Below are positions 8,637 to 17,771 of a stretch of 36,889 nt of DNA, piece after piece (position 1 is the stretch's first letter; every line of letters begins with the position of its first letter). A model generated the notes under the pieces. The model was not told the origin of the DNA and did not search any database. It worked only from the letters and a program-made list of their open reading frames with translations. This DNA is from Acidobacteriaceae bacterium (lineage in GTDB: Bacteria; Acidobacteriota; Terriglobia; Terriglobales; Acidobacteriaceae): contig CAJCIM010000006.1 in NCBI GenBank assembly GCA_903970395.1, forward strand, positions 1 to 36,889, in the 5' to 3' direction. A program made the position numbers and the translations under genes.

Positions 8637-9698
8637 ATGAAGGCGCTCCTTCTTTCCGAGTACAACAAGCTGGAAGTGACCGACATCGTAGGTCCGATGC
8701 CAGGGCCTGAGGAGCTTCTCATTCAGGTTGCAGCATGTGGCATCTGTGGCAGCGACGTTCATGGGTATGACGGCTCGACCGGCCGACGTATACCTCCGAT
8801 TGTTATGGGTCATGAGGCTGCTGGGACGGTTGTTGCCGTGGGGTCCGCAGCGGACGGGTTCTCTCCTGGGGACCGGGTGACCTTCGATTCGACGGTCTAT
8901 TGCGGCGCGTGTGATTTTTGTAGAGCTGGCGATATCAATCTCTGTAATAACCGCCAGGTGATCGGCGTGTCCTGTGGCGAGTACAGCCGCGCGGGCGCGT
9001 TTGCGGAGTTTCTAACTGTGCCTGCTCGCGTGGCATATCATCTGCCCGATGAACTCTCGTTCCCAGAGGCCGCGATGCTGGAGGCGGTATCCGTCGCTCT
9101 TCACGGTGTGAAGGTTGCGGAGATGAAGGGGGATGAGACGGTGCTAGTTATTGGCGCTGGAATGATTGGCTTGCTCCTGCTGCAGTCAGCCCGCAGCCGG
9201 GGCGTCAATGCAACGAGGGTCTTCGTCGCGGACGTGGACCCAACCCGTCTGAAGCTTGCCAATAGCATGGGTGCCGAAGCAACTTTTCTAGCATCAGGTC
9301 AGGCTCTCACTGACGAGGTGATGAAGCGCACACAGGGCCGCGGGGTGGACATCGTTCTCGAAGCCGTAGGCCATAACGAGACCATCGCGACTGCGATCGA
9401 CTGCGTCCGCAAAGGAGGCACCGTTGTATTGGTGGGGAACATTTCGCCCCAGGTAAATCTGCCGCTGCAGAAAGTGGTTTCGAGGCAGATTCGACTGCAG
9501 GGTTCTTGTGCCTCCGCCGGCGAGTACCCGGAGGCGATGAGACTGATGGCCGCGGGCAAGATCAACGTCGCATCGCTTATTACTGCCGTCGCGCCACTTG
9601 CCGACGGCCCTTCGTGGTTCGAGCGCCTGCATGCGCGCGAGCCGAATCTCATGAAGATCATTCTCGATCCCCGTCCCAAAGCAATGGAGTCCCTATAG
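8637..9698 (+). CDS. Zinc-dependent medium-chain alcohol dehydrogenase (sorbitol / L-idonate / galactitol-phosphate dehydrogenase-like)
   Basis: A 353-residue cytoplasmic NAD(P)-dependent polyol or sugar-acid dehydrogenase. Catalytic zinc ligands are visible in CGICGSDVHG (Cys) and GHEAAG (His-Glu). The structural zinc site is the Cys4 set CGACDFC with a fourth Cys seven residues later. The nucleotide-binding turn is VLVIGAGMIGLL. Length is normal for the family. The ATG at 8637 has AGAGG ten bases upstream. Its stop codon shares one base with the start of the following SDR gene, so the two are almost certainly co-transcribed and may act in sequence. An L-idonate 5-dehydrogenase plus gluconate 5-dehydrogenase pair is one plausible reading; the exact substrate cannot be fixed from sequence alone. 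Confidence 0.88.
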   Translation: MKALLLSEYNKLEVTDIVGPMPGPEELLIQVAACGICGSDVHGYDGSTGRRIPPIVMGHEAAGTVVAVGSAADGFSPGDRVTFDSTVYCGACDFCRAGDINLCNNRQVIGVSCGEYSRAGAFAEFLTVPARVAYHLPDELSFPEAAMLEAVSVALHGVKVAEMKGDETVLVIGAGMIGLLLLQSARSRGVNATRVFVADVDPTRLKLANSMGAEATFLASGQALTDEVMKRTQGRGVDIVLEAVGHNETIATAIDCVRKGGTVVLVGNISPQVNLPLQKVVSRQIRLQGSCASAGEYPEAMRLMAAGKINVASLITAVAPLADGPSWFERLHAREPNLMKIILDPRPKAMESL

Positions 9699-10501
9699 TG
9701 GCTGAAAACCTGTTCGACCTTACTGGGCAACTTGCTCTGATCACCGGTGCGTCTCGTGGACTGGGCCAATACTTTGGCCGCGCGCTCGCACGGGCCGGCG
9801 CAGACCTCATCATCACCAGCCGCAAGAAGGACGATCTGCAGACCTTTGTCGCGGAGATTGAGGGCCTTGGCCGTAAAGCGTATCCCCTTGAACTCGATGT
9901 TCGCGACCATGACAGTATCCAAAGGATGTCTGGCGCTGTGGCTGAGATCGGACAGGTTCACATACTGGTAAACAACGCCGGTTGCAACGTGCGTAAGCCA
10001 GCCGTCGATATCAGCTGGGAGGAGTACAACCTCGTCCTCGAGACGAACCTTCGGGGTAGTTTCTTTGTTGCGCAACAGATCGCAAAACAGATGATTCCGC
10101 ATCGCTACGGCCGCATCGTCAATATTGGATCCGTCACCAGTGTCTTCGGGTACGCAGGGCTTGCGCCCTACACGGCAAGTCGCGGAGGTGTTCGTCAACT
10201 TACCATGAGTCTGGCTGACGAGTGGGGGCGCCACGGCATCACCGTCAATTGTCTAGCGCCCGGCTGGTTCCAGACAGCGCAGAACAAGGTGCTTTACGAG
10301 AACCAGGAGTGGGTGGACTACCTGATCGATCGAATCCCGCTCAAGCGTCCCGGCGAACCGCATGACCTGGACGGCGCGATCGTCTTCCTTGCATCGGAGG
10401 CAAGCCGCTATATCACCGGTCAGACGCTGCTCGTCGATGGCGGGATCTCCACCGGCGCAACGAGGGCAACAAACATCCAAGCCGCGTCAAAGAGTGAGTG
10501 A
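9698..10501 (+). CDS. SDR-family oxidoreductase, gluconate 5-dehydrogenase-like, with Lys-to-Arg change in the active site
   Basis: A 267-residue classical short-chain dehydrogenase. The start is GTG at 9698, overlapping the upstream stop codon by one base, with GGAG eight bases before it. The Rossmann motif TGASRGLG (about 17-24), NNAG (about 91-94) and catalytic Ser145 and Tyr158 are present. However, the YxxxK motif reads Y158-T-A-S-R162: the catalytic lysine is arginine (codon CGC at 10181). The C-terminal VDGG is intact. The body resembles gluconate 5-dehydrogenases and related 3-oxoacyl-ACP-reductase-like SDRs. The arginine could lower activity, alter the pH optimum or reflect a changed role. 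The MFS gene lies convergent 21 bp downstream. Confidence 0.87.
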   Translation: MAENLFDLTGQLALITGASRGLGQYFGRALARAGADLIITSRKKDDLQTFVAEIEGLGRKAYPLELDVRDHDSIQRMSGAVAEIGQVHILVNNAGCNVRKPAVDISWEEYNLVLETNLRGSFFVAQQIAKQMIPHRYGRIVNIGSVTSVFGYAGLAPYTASRGGVRQLTMSLADEWGRHGITVNCLAPGWFQTAQNKVLYENQEWVDYLIDRIPLKRPGEPHDLDGAIVFLASEASRYITGQTLLVDGGISTGATRATNIQAASKSE

Positions 10502-10522
10502 GTAACAACACTTCTTTGCACT

Positions 10523-11824
10523 CTACGCAATGAGCGTGGCTGCAGGCTTCGCAGGCACCGGTTCAATCTTTCCTAGCAGGAAGAGATAGCTTGCGATTCC
10601 GATCGCTAGATAGATTGCCGCGACTCCAAAGACCCAGTTGTATGACCCAGTTGCCGCGAGGATGTACCCCGTCACGATAGGGGCTGCGATTCCTGATAGT
10701 TGGTTCGAGAAGTTGACGATTCCGCCAACGGTGCCGACGCCACCTCGCGGCGAGATCATCGAGGGGATGCTCCATCCAATCGGGGATGCTGCTGAAAGGC
10801 CCCCGATCGATATGCTGATCCAAAGCAAAGCACGCGCCGGTGTGTGCGCGTTGGCTGCACCTAGGATGCCCAACCCGAGAGCTGTTCCGCCAATGAGAAT
10901 CGTCCTCCGTACGTGACTTGCATTCCAGCCTCGTTGAATCAGCGCGTCTGATGTAAGCCCGGCGATCAAATCGCATACTGTCGCGAAGAGCCATGGGAGG
11001 CTCGTATACAAGAACGAGTGAAGCAGGTCGATATGCAGGGCAGAGGACAGATAGCTTGGCAGCCAAGTCAGCAGGAGGTAAAAGCTGTAGTTGTAAGCTC
11101 CAAAACCAATGGCAAGTCCAAGTACTTTTTTCTGACGAATCAGATACCCCAATGACGATTGTTCGCAGCTTTCGATGGACGGTTTGTGAAGCGTATCAAC
11201 GTCAGAGATGTATGTGGCTTCTGCCGCCGTAAGCTTTTGATCTTCGTCCGGGTCTTTATAGATTTTGCTGAAAAGCCCGAAGTACAAAAGGCTCACGATT
11301 CCGGTTGCCGCGAAGCTCCAACGCCAGCCAACCTTGATCAACAAGATGCCAATGATCGGCACTCCAATGGCTGAGGCGAGTTTGGCTGCGGCATCGAAGA
11401 TGGATGTCGCGAAGCCTCTTTCGTTTGCGGGAAACCATAGGCCAATTGCCTTTGCGTTTGCAGGAAACGTCGGAGCTTCGCCAAGGCCGAGCAGGAATCG
11501 TGCGCCGAAGAAGCCGCCGATGTTTGGCGTCACCGCAGCGGCGAAGGATGCCATGCTCCAAAGAAACGTACTGACGCGCCCCACCCGACGCACCCCAAAG
11601 CGGTCGAGCACAACGCCGACGGGAAGCTGGCACATAGCGTAGGTCAGGTTATAGGCGCTGGAAAGGTAGCCGAATACTACATCGGAGATACCGAAGGTCG
11701 CATAAAGTGCAGCATGCGATACAGAGAGGTTTACGCGGTCGCAGTAGTTGACGAGCACCCCAAAGCCTAATAGGCAGGCGATCGTCCAGCGACGGCGGCC
11801 GATCGCAGCGCTCTGTGTTGTCAT
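10523..11824 (-). CDS. MFS transporter, anion:cation symporter (hexuronate/sugar-acid) type
   Basis: A 433-residue inner-membrane permease with about 12 hydrophobic helices. The start at 11824 (MTTQSAAIGRRRW) is preceded by GAGAG; an ATG at 11839 is possible. Features typical of the anion:cation symporter branch are NYCDRVNLSVS in helix 1, DRFGVRRVGR in the 2-3 loop, and RFLLGLGEAPTFPANAKAI in helices 4-5. These resemble ExuT/GudP-like carriers of hexuronates and aldarates. Its position next to a polyol/sugar-acid dehydrogenase pair fits uptake of their substrate, although it lies on the opposite strand and is transcribed separately. Substrate is inferred only. Confidence 0.87.
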   Translation of the reverse strand: MTTQSAAIGRRRWTIACLLGFGVLVNYCDRVNLSVSHAALYATFGISDVVFGYLSSAYNLTYAMCQLPVGVVLDRFGVRRVGRVSTFLWSMASFAAAVTPNIGGFFGARFLLGLGEAPTFPANAKAIGLWFPANERGFATSIFDAAAKLASAIGVPIIGILLIKVGWRWSFAATGIVSLLYFGLFSKIYKDPDEDQKLTAAEATYISDVDTLHKPSIESCEQSSLGYLIRQKKVLGLAIGFGAYNYSFYLLLTWLPSYLSSALHIDLLHSFLYTSLPWLFATVCDLIAGLTSDALIQRGWNASHVRRTILIGGTALGLGILGAANAHTPARALLWISISIGGLSAASPIGWSIPSMISPRGGVGTVGGIVNFSNQLSGIAAPIVTGYILAATGSYNWVFGVAAIYLAIGIASYLFLLGKIEPVPAKPAATLIA

Positions 11825-11874
11825 GTTGGGCTCTCTCATCCTTGTGTTGGACAGCACTCTGAGAGCATATAGCC

Positions 11875-11902
11875 ATTCTGATCGACAATGCCATCCGGTC
11901 AA
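11875..11902 (-). promoter_or_regulatory. Putative sigma70-type promoter of the MFS gene
   Basis: On the minus strand, TTGACC (11897-11902) and CAGAAT (11875-11880) are separated by 16 bp, about 50 bp before the MFS start. The -35 matches at 5 of 6 positions and the -10 at 4 of 6. It is plausible but unproven. Confidence 0.3.
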
Positions 11903-12062
11903 ACACCTAATGGCACTTTGAGTCTGTTGAACCTCCTCAACGGCGGGAGATGATCGTGAACTTTCTGGCGCATGCCTCTCTGTGTGGTGGCGAACGCAGG
12001 AACAACGGACATCCGATAAGGCCTAAGCCAGCGGGTGCGATCGGTCTTTCGACGCAATACCT

Positions 12063-14336
12063 CTAACTCACGCGCCACTTGTTCGAGAGTGTTGCCAGCT
12101 TTTCATTCAGAGATAACGGAGCAGGCGAGGACACCTTCTTTGGCTTCGAGGGTCGTGGAGTTCTTTGACTACCGGAGGCAGGACCCTGAAGAGCTTTGAT
12201 TGAGAGCGCAATACGTTTCGTCTTCGCGTCCGCAGACAACACCTTGACCTTTACGATCTGCCCAGCCTTCAGCACCTCAGCGGGCTCCTTGATGAAGCGG
12301 TTGGCAATTTCGGATATGTGCACCATTCCGTCCTGATGTACGCCGACATCCACAAACGCGCCAAACTTCGTAACGTTAGTCACGACACCTTCGAGCACCA
12401 TTCCTGGCTGCAGGTCGGTCAACTCACGCACCGTTTCACTGAAGGCAGGCGCCACGAATTTGTCACGCGGATCGCGACCCGGCTTCTTCAACTCTTCGAG
12501 AATGTCATTCAGTGTGAAGTTCCCCGCTGCGATGCCGATTTTGTCTACGCCAGCGAGCAGTTGCGGATTGCGAATCAACTCCGGCACCGGTTGTGCGAGT
12601 GACTGGGCAATCTGCTCCACCAACGCATAAGACTCGGGATGCACAGCGGTGTTATCCAACGGCTGCTCTCCGTCACGCACACGCAGGAAGCCGGCTGCCT
12701 GCTCGAATGTCTTCGGTCCCACGCCCGAGACATCGTGTAGTTGCGCTCGTGAGCGGAATCGTCCGTTCTGGTCACGGTAACTTACTATGTTCAGCGCAAT
12801 CCGTTCGCTGATGCCCGCAACGTAGCGCAGTAGCGTCCACGAAGCTGTGTTGAGATCCACACCTACGCGATTCACGCAGCTTTCAATGGTTGCTTCAAGT
12901 GACTGCTGCAACTGCCGCTGGTCCACATCATGTTGGTACTGCCCGACACCTATGGACTTTGGATCTACCTTAACCAATTCGGAGAGAGGATCCTGCAGAC
13001 GTCGCGCAATCGAGATCGCGCCTCGCACTGTTAGGTCCAGGTTTGGAAACTCCTGCCGTGCGACATCCGATGCAGAATATACGCTTGCGCCTGCTTCCGA
13101 TACGGTGACGCGGAAGATCTGCGTCAACCCTTTCTCCTGCAGGAAATCACGCACAAAGGTGTCAGTCTCGCGCGACGCTGTTCCGTTGCCGATCGCGATG
13201 GCGCGCACGCTGTGTTTTGCCATGATGGCAGCCAGCTTGTTGTTCGCTTCCGTAGTGCGTCCTGTGTGCGGGTAGATCACATCGTCGCCCAGGAACTTAC
13301 CGGTCTCGTCCACGACGGCCAGCTTGCAACCCGTGCGCAGGCCGGGATCGATGCCTAGAACACCGATTGGCCCTGCGGGCGCGGCCAACAGCAGGTGCTG
13401 CAGGTTCTCACGGAAGACGTCGATAGCCGCTGTGTCCGAGCGGCGTTTCAGCTCAAGCCGAATCTCTCCCTGGATGGACGAGTTCAACAGCCGCTTCCAG
13501 CAGTCTTCGATGGCCAGGTTTAGGTGAGGCGTCCAGTCACCTTCGGTTCGGAGGACATGCGAACGTATGAGACCGAGTACGCGAGGCTCGTCAAGCTCGA
13601 TGAGCCAATAGAGGACGCTTTCCGCCTCGCCCCGCCGGATGGCCAGCATGCGATGAGACGGGATGGTCTTTACGGGCTCGCGGTACTCGTAGTACATCTT
13701 GAACTTTTCCTGCTCGTCCTTGGCGTCCATTGCCTTGCGGCTCACGATGATGCCTTCGTCGAACAAGAGCGCACGTGACACTTTGCGTACATCAGCATCT
13801 TCGCTGATCCGTTCCGCCACAATGTGCCGCGCGCCTTCGAGGGCATCCTCCACCGTTGCGACTTCTTTTGCGGGGTCTACCAGCGACTGAGCCAGGCCGA
13901 GAATGTCAAGCGGTCCGGACTTCTGAGCCCAGATGTAGTCGGCCAGAGGTTCAAGCCCTCTTTCGCATGCGATCGTTGCTTTGGTGCGGCGCTTGGGTTT
14001 GTAGGGCAGGTATAGATCCTCAAGCTCGCTACGATCCAGCACTGCCTCGATTCGAGACTTCAGTTCATCGGTCAACTTGCCTTGCTCGGCAATGGAGGCG
14101 AGCACCGTCGCCTTACGGTCTACCAAGTCCCGGAAGTATGCGATCTTCTCCGCAGTGTCGCGGATCTGTACTTCATCCAGATTGCCGGTCGCCTCCTTGC
14201 GGTAGCGTGCAATAAACGGGATAGTCGAACCTTCGTCCAGCAGGGTCATCACCGACCGAACGCCGGATGCAGGCAGATTCAGGGTTTGGGAGATGTGCGA
14301 AACGAGGTGCGGTGAGAGAGGATTTGCGTCAGCCAT
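12063..14336 (-). CDS. tex: Tex-family RNA-binding transcriptional accessory protein
   Basis: A 757-residue cytoplasmic nucleic-acid-binding protein, homologous to bacterial Tex and the core of eukaryotic Spt6. The start at 14336 (MADANPLSPHLVSHI) has AAGAGGAAC directly upstream. It has the N-terminal helical Tex region (IPFIARYRKEATGNLDEVQI, about 35-55) and a YqgF/RNase H-like domain (LGIDPGLRTGCKLAVVDE, near 325). Helix-hairpin-helix repeats follow (about 490-545, with YVAGISERIALNIV and VSGVGPKTFEQAAG). The C-terminal S1 domain is at about 640-710 (GVVTNVTKFGAFVDVGVHQD). Length matches the family. It is divergent from htpG; both are housekeeping genes. Assignment is firm. Confidence 0.95.
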   Translation of the reverse strand: MADANPLSPHLVSHISQTLNLPASGVRSVMTLLDEGSTIPFIARYRKEATGNLDEVQIRDTAEKIAYFRDLVDRKATVLASIAEQGKLTDELKSRIEAVLDRSELEDLYLPYKPKRRTKATIACERGLEPLADYIWAQKSGPLDILGLAQSLVDPAKEVATVEDALEGARHIVAERISEDADVRKVSRALLFDEGIIVSRKAMDAKDEQEKFKMYYEYREPVKTIPSHRMLAIRRGEAESVLYWLIELDEPRVLGLIRSHVLRTEGDWTPHLNLAIEDCWKRLLNSSIQGEIRLELKRRSDTAAIDVFRENLQHLLLAAPAGPIGVLGIDPGLRTGCKLAVVDETGKFLGDDVIYPHTGRTTEANNKLAAIMAKHSVRAIAIGNGTASRETDTFVRDFLQEKGLTQIFRVTVSEAGASVYSASDVARQEFPNLDLTVRGAISIARRLQDPLSELVKVDPKSIGVGQYQHDVDQRQLQQSLEATIESCVNRVGVDLNTASWTLLRYVAGISERIALNIVSYRDQNGRFRSRAQLHDVSGVGPKTFEQAAGFLRVRDGEQPLDNTAVHPESYALVEQIAQSLAQPVPELIRNPQLLAGVDKIGIAAGNFTLNDILEELKKPGRDPRDKFVAPAFSETVRELTDLQPGMVLEGVVTNVTKFGAFVDVGVHQDGMVHISEIANRFIKEPAEVLKAGQIVKVKVLSADAKTKRIALSIKALQGPASGSQRTPRPSKPKKVSSPAPLSLNEKLATLSNKWRVS

Positions 14337-14471
14337 GTTCCTCTTCATGGTAGCCAGCTTTTGAGAGGAAAACAGGGCCGCCAAACCGATTGAGCCCTCT
14401 TGGCTTAGGACGCCCGGAAGACTTGAGTGGTCTTCACCTCCGTCCCATTTTTGGTGATAATTGAAGACGCC

Positions 14472-16361
14472 ATGTCAAAGCAACAGTTCCAGACCGAAGT
14501 AAGCCAGCTCCTTCAACTGATTGTCCATTCGCTCTACTCACATCCGGAGATCTTCCTCCGCGAGCTCATCTCCAACTCGTCTGATGCGCTCGACAAGCTT
14601 CGTCACCTGACTCTAGTTGACGAAAAGTTCAAGGCCCTCGTCGGCAACGGCATCGATTCGCCGCGCATCGACCTTGAGCTCTATGATGAGAAGAAGATCC
14701 TCTCCATCTCCGACACCGGAATCGGCATGAACGAGGAGGATCTCATTGCCCATCTCGGGACTATTGCCCGGTCCGGGACCAAGAACTTTCTCGCCCAACT
14801 CTCCGGCGACGCGAGGAAAGACTCCAACCTTATTGGACAGTTTGGCGTTGGCTTCTACTCCGTCTTCATGGTCGCGGATAGGGTCGAGGTCTTCTCCCGC
14901 AAGGCTGGCGAAGACAAGACTTACAAGTGGACCTCTGACGGCAAGACCGGCTTCGAGATCGAAGAGGCCACCGGCAGTGACGTCCGCTCAACGGCAGGAA
15001 CCACCGTCCTTATCCACTTCAACGACGAAGGCGCGCAGTACGCCAACGGTTGGCGTCTGCAGGAGATCGTAAAGAAGTACTCCAACCACATTGCCTTTCC
15101 CATCTTTCTCACCTACGACAAGAGCGAGTGGAACGCTGAGAAGAAGGAGTCAATCAAGTCTCGCGTTACCGAGCAGGTCAACGCCGCTTCCGCTATGTGG
15201 CAGCGGCCCAAGTCCGAGCTCACCGATGACGATTACAAGGAGTTCTACAAGTCCATCACCGGCGACTGGGAAGACCCGCTCTTCTGGTTCCACACCCGCG
15301 CCGAAGGCACCCTTGAGTACACCACACTTTTCTACATTCCGGCTAAGGCTCCTACAGACCTTTATCAGTCCGAGTACAAGGGCGGTATCAAGCTCTACGT
15401 CAAGCGCGTCTTTATCATGGACGACTCCAAGGAACTGCTTCCGCAGTACCTGCGCTTTGTTCGCGGAATCATCGACTCCGAAGACCTCCCGCTCAATGTC
15501 TCACGTGAGATTCTGCAGCAGAACAAGGTGCTCACCAGCATCAAGACTGCCAGCGTCAAGAAGATTCTTTCCGAGCTGAAGAACATCGCTGCCACCGACA
15601 AGGACAAGTATGCGCAGTTCATCGCCGAGTACAACCGTCCGCTCAAAGAAGGTCTCTACGGTGACTATGCCAACCGCGAGACGTTGCTCGACCTCGTCCG
15701 CTTCAAATCCACCAAGGTCGAAGGGCTTACTTCGCTCGCGGAGGCGAAGGAGCGCATGCAGGCCGAACAAAAGGCGATTTATTACATCACGGGCGGCACT
15801 GAGAGCATGCTTCGTAACTCGCCGCTACTTGAGATTTACAAGAAGAAGGGAGTCGAAGTTCTCATTCTCGATGACGATATCGATGAGATTGTCTTCTCTT
15901 CTGTACCTAAGTACGGCGAGATCGATCTCAAGGCCGTCAACAAGTCCACCACGGGCGATGACCTCAAGGACGATTCCACGCCAGAGAAGACGGAGGAGTT
16001 GAAGCCACTGCTCGAGAAGATCAAGTCCACGCTTGGCGACGCTGTGAAGGAGGTCCGCGCCTCGTCGCGGCTTGCCGACAGCCCGTCGGTGATCGTGTCG
16101 GACGAAGACGAGCCGAGCGCGCGCATGCGCCACATGATGCGAGCCATGGGCCAGAAGGATATTCCCGAGCCTACACCAACGCTCGAGATCAATCCGGACC
16201 ATGAGATCGTCAAGAAGCTCCTTGCTAACCCTGAAGACGCCAAGGTGGCCGATGCCGCCTGGCTGCTCTTGGACCAGGCACTTCTGCTGGAAGGTGTCCC
16301 CTTGAAGGACCCGGCCGCCTTCGTTCAACGGCTCAATCGTGTGCTCAATCAGTCGATCTAG
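14472..16361 (+). CDS. htpG: Molecular chaperone HtpG (Hsp90)
   Basis: A 629-residue cytosolic ATP-dependent chaperone. The ATG at 14472 (MSKQQFQTEVSQLLQ) matches the usual HtpG start. GHKL ATPase motifs are in place: ELISNSSDALDKLR (about 27-40), DTGIGMNEEDL (about 80), GTIARSGTKNFL and IGQFGVGFYSVFMVADRV (about 118-135). The middle domain has GIIDSEDLPLNVSREILQ, with the conserved arginine. The C-terminal dimerisation region is complete. No CIRCE element is visible upstream; a GATAAT box at 14456-14461 lies close to the start codon. The gene ends in a strong hairpin. Assignment is firm. Confidence 0.96.
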   Translation: MSKQQFQTEVSQLLQLIVHSLYSHPEIFLRELISNSSDALDKLRHLTLVDEKFKALVGNGIDSPRIDLELYDEKKILSISDTGIGMNEEDLIAHLGTIARSGTKNFLAQLSGDARKDSNLIGQFGVGFYSVFMVADRVEVFSRKAGEDKTYKWTSDGKTGFEIEEATGSDVRSTAGTTVLIHFNDEGAQYANGWRLQEIVKKYSNHIAFPIFLTYDKSEWNAEKKESIKSRVTEQVNAASAMWQRPKSELTDDDYKEFYKSITGDWEDPLFWFHTRAEGTLEYTTLFYIPAKAPTDLYQSEYKGGIKLYVKRVFIMDDSKELLPQYLRFVRGIIDSEDLPLNVSREILQQNKVLTSIKTASVKKILSELKNIAATDKDKYAQFIAEYNRPLKEGLYGDYANRETLLDLVRFKSTKVEGLTSLAEAKERMQAEQKAIYYITGGTESMLRNSPLLEIYKKKGVEVLILDDDIDEIVFSSVPKYGEIDLKAVNKSTTGDDLKDDSTPEKTEELKPLLEKIKSTLGDAVKEVRASSRLADSPSVIVSDEDEPSARMRHMMRAMGQKDIPEPTPTLEINPDHEIVKKLLANPEDAKVADAAWLLLDQALLLEGVPLKDPAAFVQRLNRVLNQSI

Positions 16362-16706
16362 TCAATACAAACAGGCAACAGCACAAGCGCCTACCGCGAG
16401 GGGGCGCTTGTGCTGTTGTGGGGATAGGGTAGGCCTCCCCCGGGGTACTTTTTGATCGATGATATTGATGAAAAGAGGCATAGGTGCGGACTTGCGAAGG
16501 TCTGCTCCGTCGTATACCGGCCCATGTCGTCAGATTAAACACGAAGACCCGGTGTATGGCCGGGCTGGACTTTGTCTCTACTAACTTCAGTTTATCGTGG
16601 GTGTCAATAGGGGTGATGGCTAAGTGTTTTGCATAGTGAAGTTGTGGACGGTTTTGAATGTCCAGAAGGTTTTTCTGTAGGCTTCTAGAAGAGGAAAGAG
16701 ATCACG
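16362..16706. other. Intergenic region downstream of htpG
   Basis: No gene is supported in this 345-bp stretch. It contains the htpG hairpin (16376-16418). Near 16510-16565 is an imperfect inverted repeat built from CCGGCCCAT and ATGGCCGG. The leader of the GH18 gene follows, ending in a clear AGAGGAAAGAG ribosome site. I see no convincing small RNA or promoter consensus. Confidence 0.4.
16376..16418 (+). terminator. Long perfect hairpin after htpG
   Basis: A perfect 16-bp stem has its left arm (CAACAGCACAAGCGCC) at 16376-16391 and its right arm at 16403-16418, with an 11-nt loop. It begins 15 bp after the htpG stop. No uridine tract follows on the plus strand, so it may act as a strong 3'-end stabiliser or a factor-assisted terminator. 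Confidence 0.65.
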
Positions 16707-17744
16707 ATGAAGAGTTTGGTTTGTGCGGTTGTGGTGTTGCTGGGTTGTTGTGGAGTGCAGGCGCAGAAGGTGGAGTTCTGGATGGGCAATGGGAAGGCTT
16801 CGGTCGACTCGTTTATGGCGCACAAGAACAAGATCGATGTGATTTCGCCGACCTGGTACCAGATTGACGAGAACGGCCTGGTGACAGGTGAGCCGCAGCC
16901 GGTGGTTTTGAAGGCGGCGCACGATGCGCATATGACGATCATCCCGCTGTTTGCACTGTTCGACTACAAGAAGCTGCACATGCTGGTGGACGATACGAAG
17001 GCGCAGGATGCGCTGATCGAAGGGCTGATCCGCGAGAGCAAAGAGAACGGCTACGACGGCGTAAACCTCGATATTGAGGATGTGATGTGGACCGATCGCG
17101 ATGGGCTGTCGGCGCTGGTGAAGCGCGTGGCCGATGCGCTGCACGCGCAGCACCTGCAGGTGCAGATCGATATCTGCCCGAATGGGCCGGGGCATGCGGG
17201 CGAGACGGCGTTCAGCAAGTGGATCTACGAAGAGTGGCGGCTGGGCTATGACCTGAAGGCGCTGGGCGAGGTTGTGGATACGGTTTGTTTGATGACGTAT
17301 GACCAGAACACGCGGTGGACGACTCCGGGGCCGGTGGGCGGCTGGATCTGGACGAAGATGAACCTGGACTATGCGCTGAAGTTTGTGCCGAAGAGCAAAC
17401 TGTCGCTGGGTATTGCTGCGTATGGATACCACTGGTATACGGGCGATCCGGGGCTGGGCAAGGACGAGAAGAAGCCGAACCCGACGGCGGAGTACATCTC
17501 GTATGCGAACACGATCCAGTACCGCGATACCTACGCCGGTAAGACGCAGTGGGACGAGGACGATCACACGCCGTGGTTCTACATCAACCGCGACTCGATG
17601 CGTGAGTGGTTCTTCTATACCGACAAGCGCGCGTTTATGGACCGTTATGAGTTGGCGAAGCAGAGCGGCGTTCTGGGCGTGTGCTCGTGGGTGCTGGGTG
17701 AGGAAGACCCGGCAATCTGGGCTGCGATTCCTGAGAAGCGCTAG
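16707..17744 (+). CDS. Secreted glycoside hydrolase family 18 protein
   Basis: A 345-residue exported enzyme of the chitinase/peptidoglycan-hydrolase superfamily GH18. The N-terminus MKSLVCAVVVLLGCCGVQAQ is a signal peptide, cleaved either after VQA by signal peptidase I or, less likely, processed as a lipoprotein at LLGC. The GH18 catalytic signature DGVNLDIE is at 117-124, with Glu124 as the expected acid/base and Asp122 as its partner. MTYDQ (near 196) matches the conserved MxYD substrate-site motif. The single-domain layout, without LysM or chitin-binding modules, resembles the catalytic part of YaaH-like spore and cell-wall hydrolases as much as chitinases. The start is supported by AGAGGAAAGAG upstream. 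Substrate (chitin, peptidoglycan or other N-acetylglucosamine polymers) is open. Confidence 0.85.
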   Translation: MKSLVCAVVVLLGCCGVQAQKVEFWMGNGKASVDSFMAHKNKIDVISPTWYQIDENGLVTGEPQPVVLKAAHDAHMTIIPLFALFDYKKLHMLVDDTKAQDALIEGLIRESKENGYDGVNLDIEDVMWTDRDGLSALVKRVADALHAQHLQVQIDICPNGPGHAGETAFSKWIYEEWRLGYDLKALGEVVDTVCLMTYDQNTRWTTPGPVGGWIWTKMNLDYALKFVPKSKLSLGIAAYGYHWYTGDPGLGKDEKKPNPTAEYISYANTIQYRDTYAGKTQWDEDDHTPWFYINRDSMREWFFYTDKRAFMDRYELAKQSGVLGVCSWVLGEEDPAIWAAIPEKR

Positions 17745-17771
17745 TGTCAGCGCAATAGGGAGCGTGCAGCT

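Noticed and set aside
9506-9697. N-terminal extension of the SDR gene
   Set aside because: The frame is open upstream but lies inside the dehydrogenase gene in another frame; the GTG at 9698 has a ribosome site and gives a normal SDR N-terminus.
14385-14471. CIRCE (HrcA) heat-shock element before htpG
   Set aside because: No TTAGCACTC-N9-GAGTGCTAA dyad is present in the region between tex and htpG.
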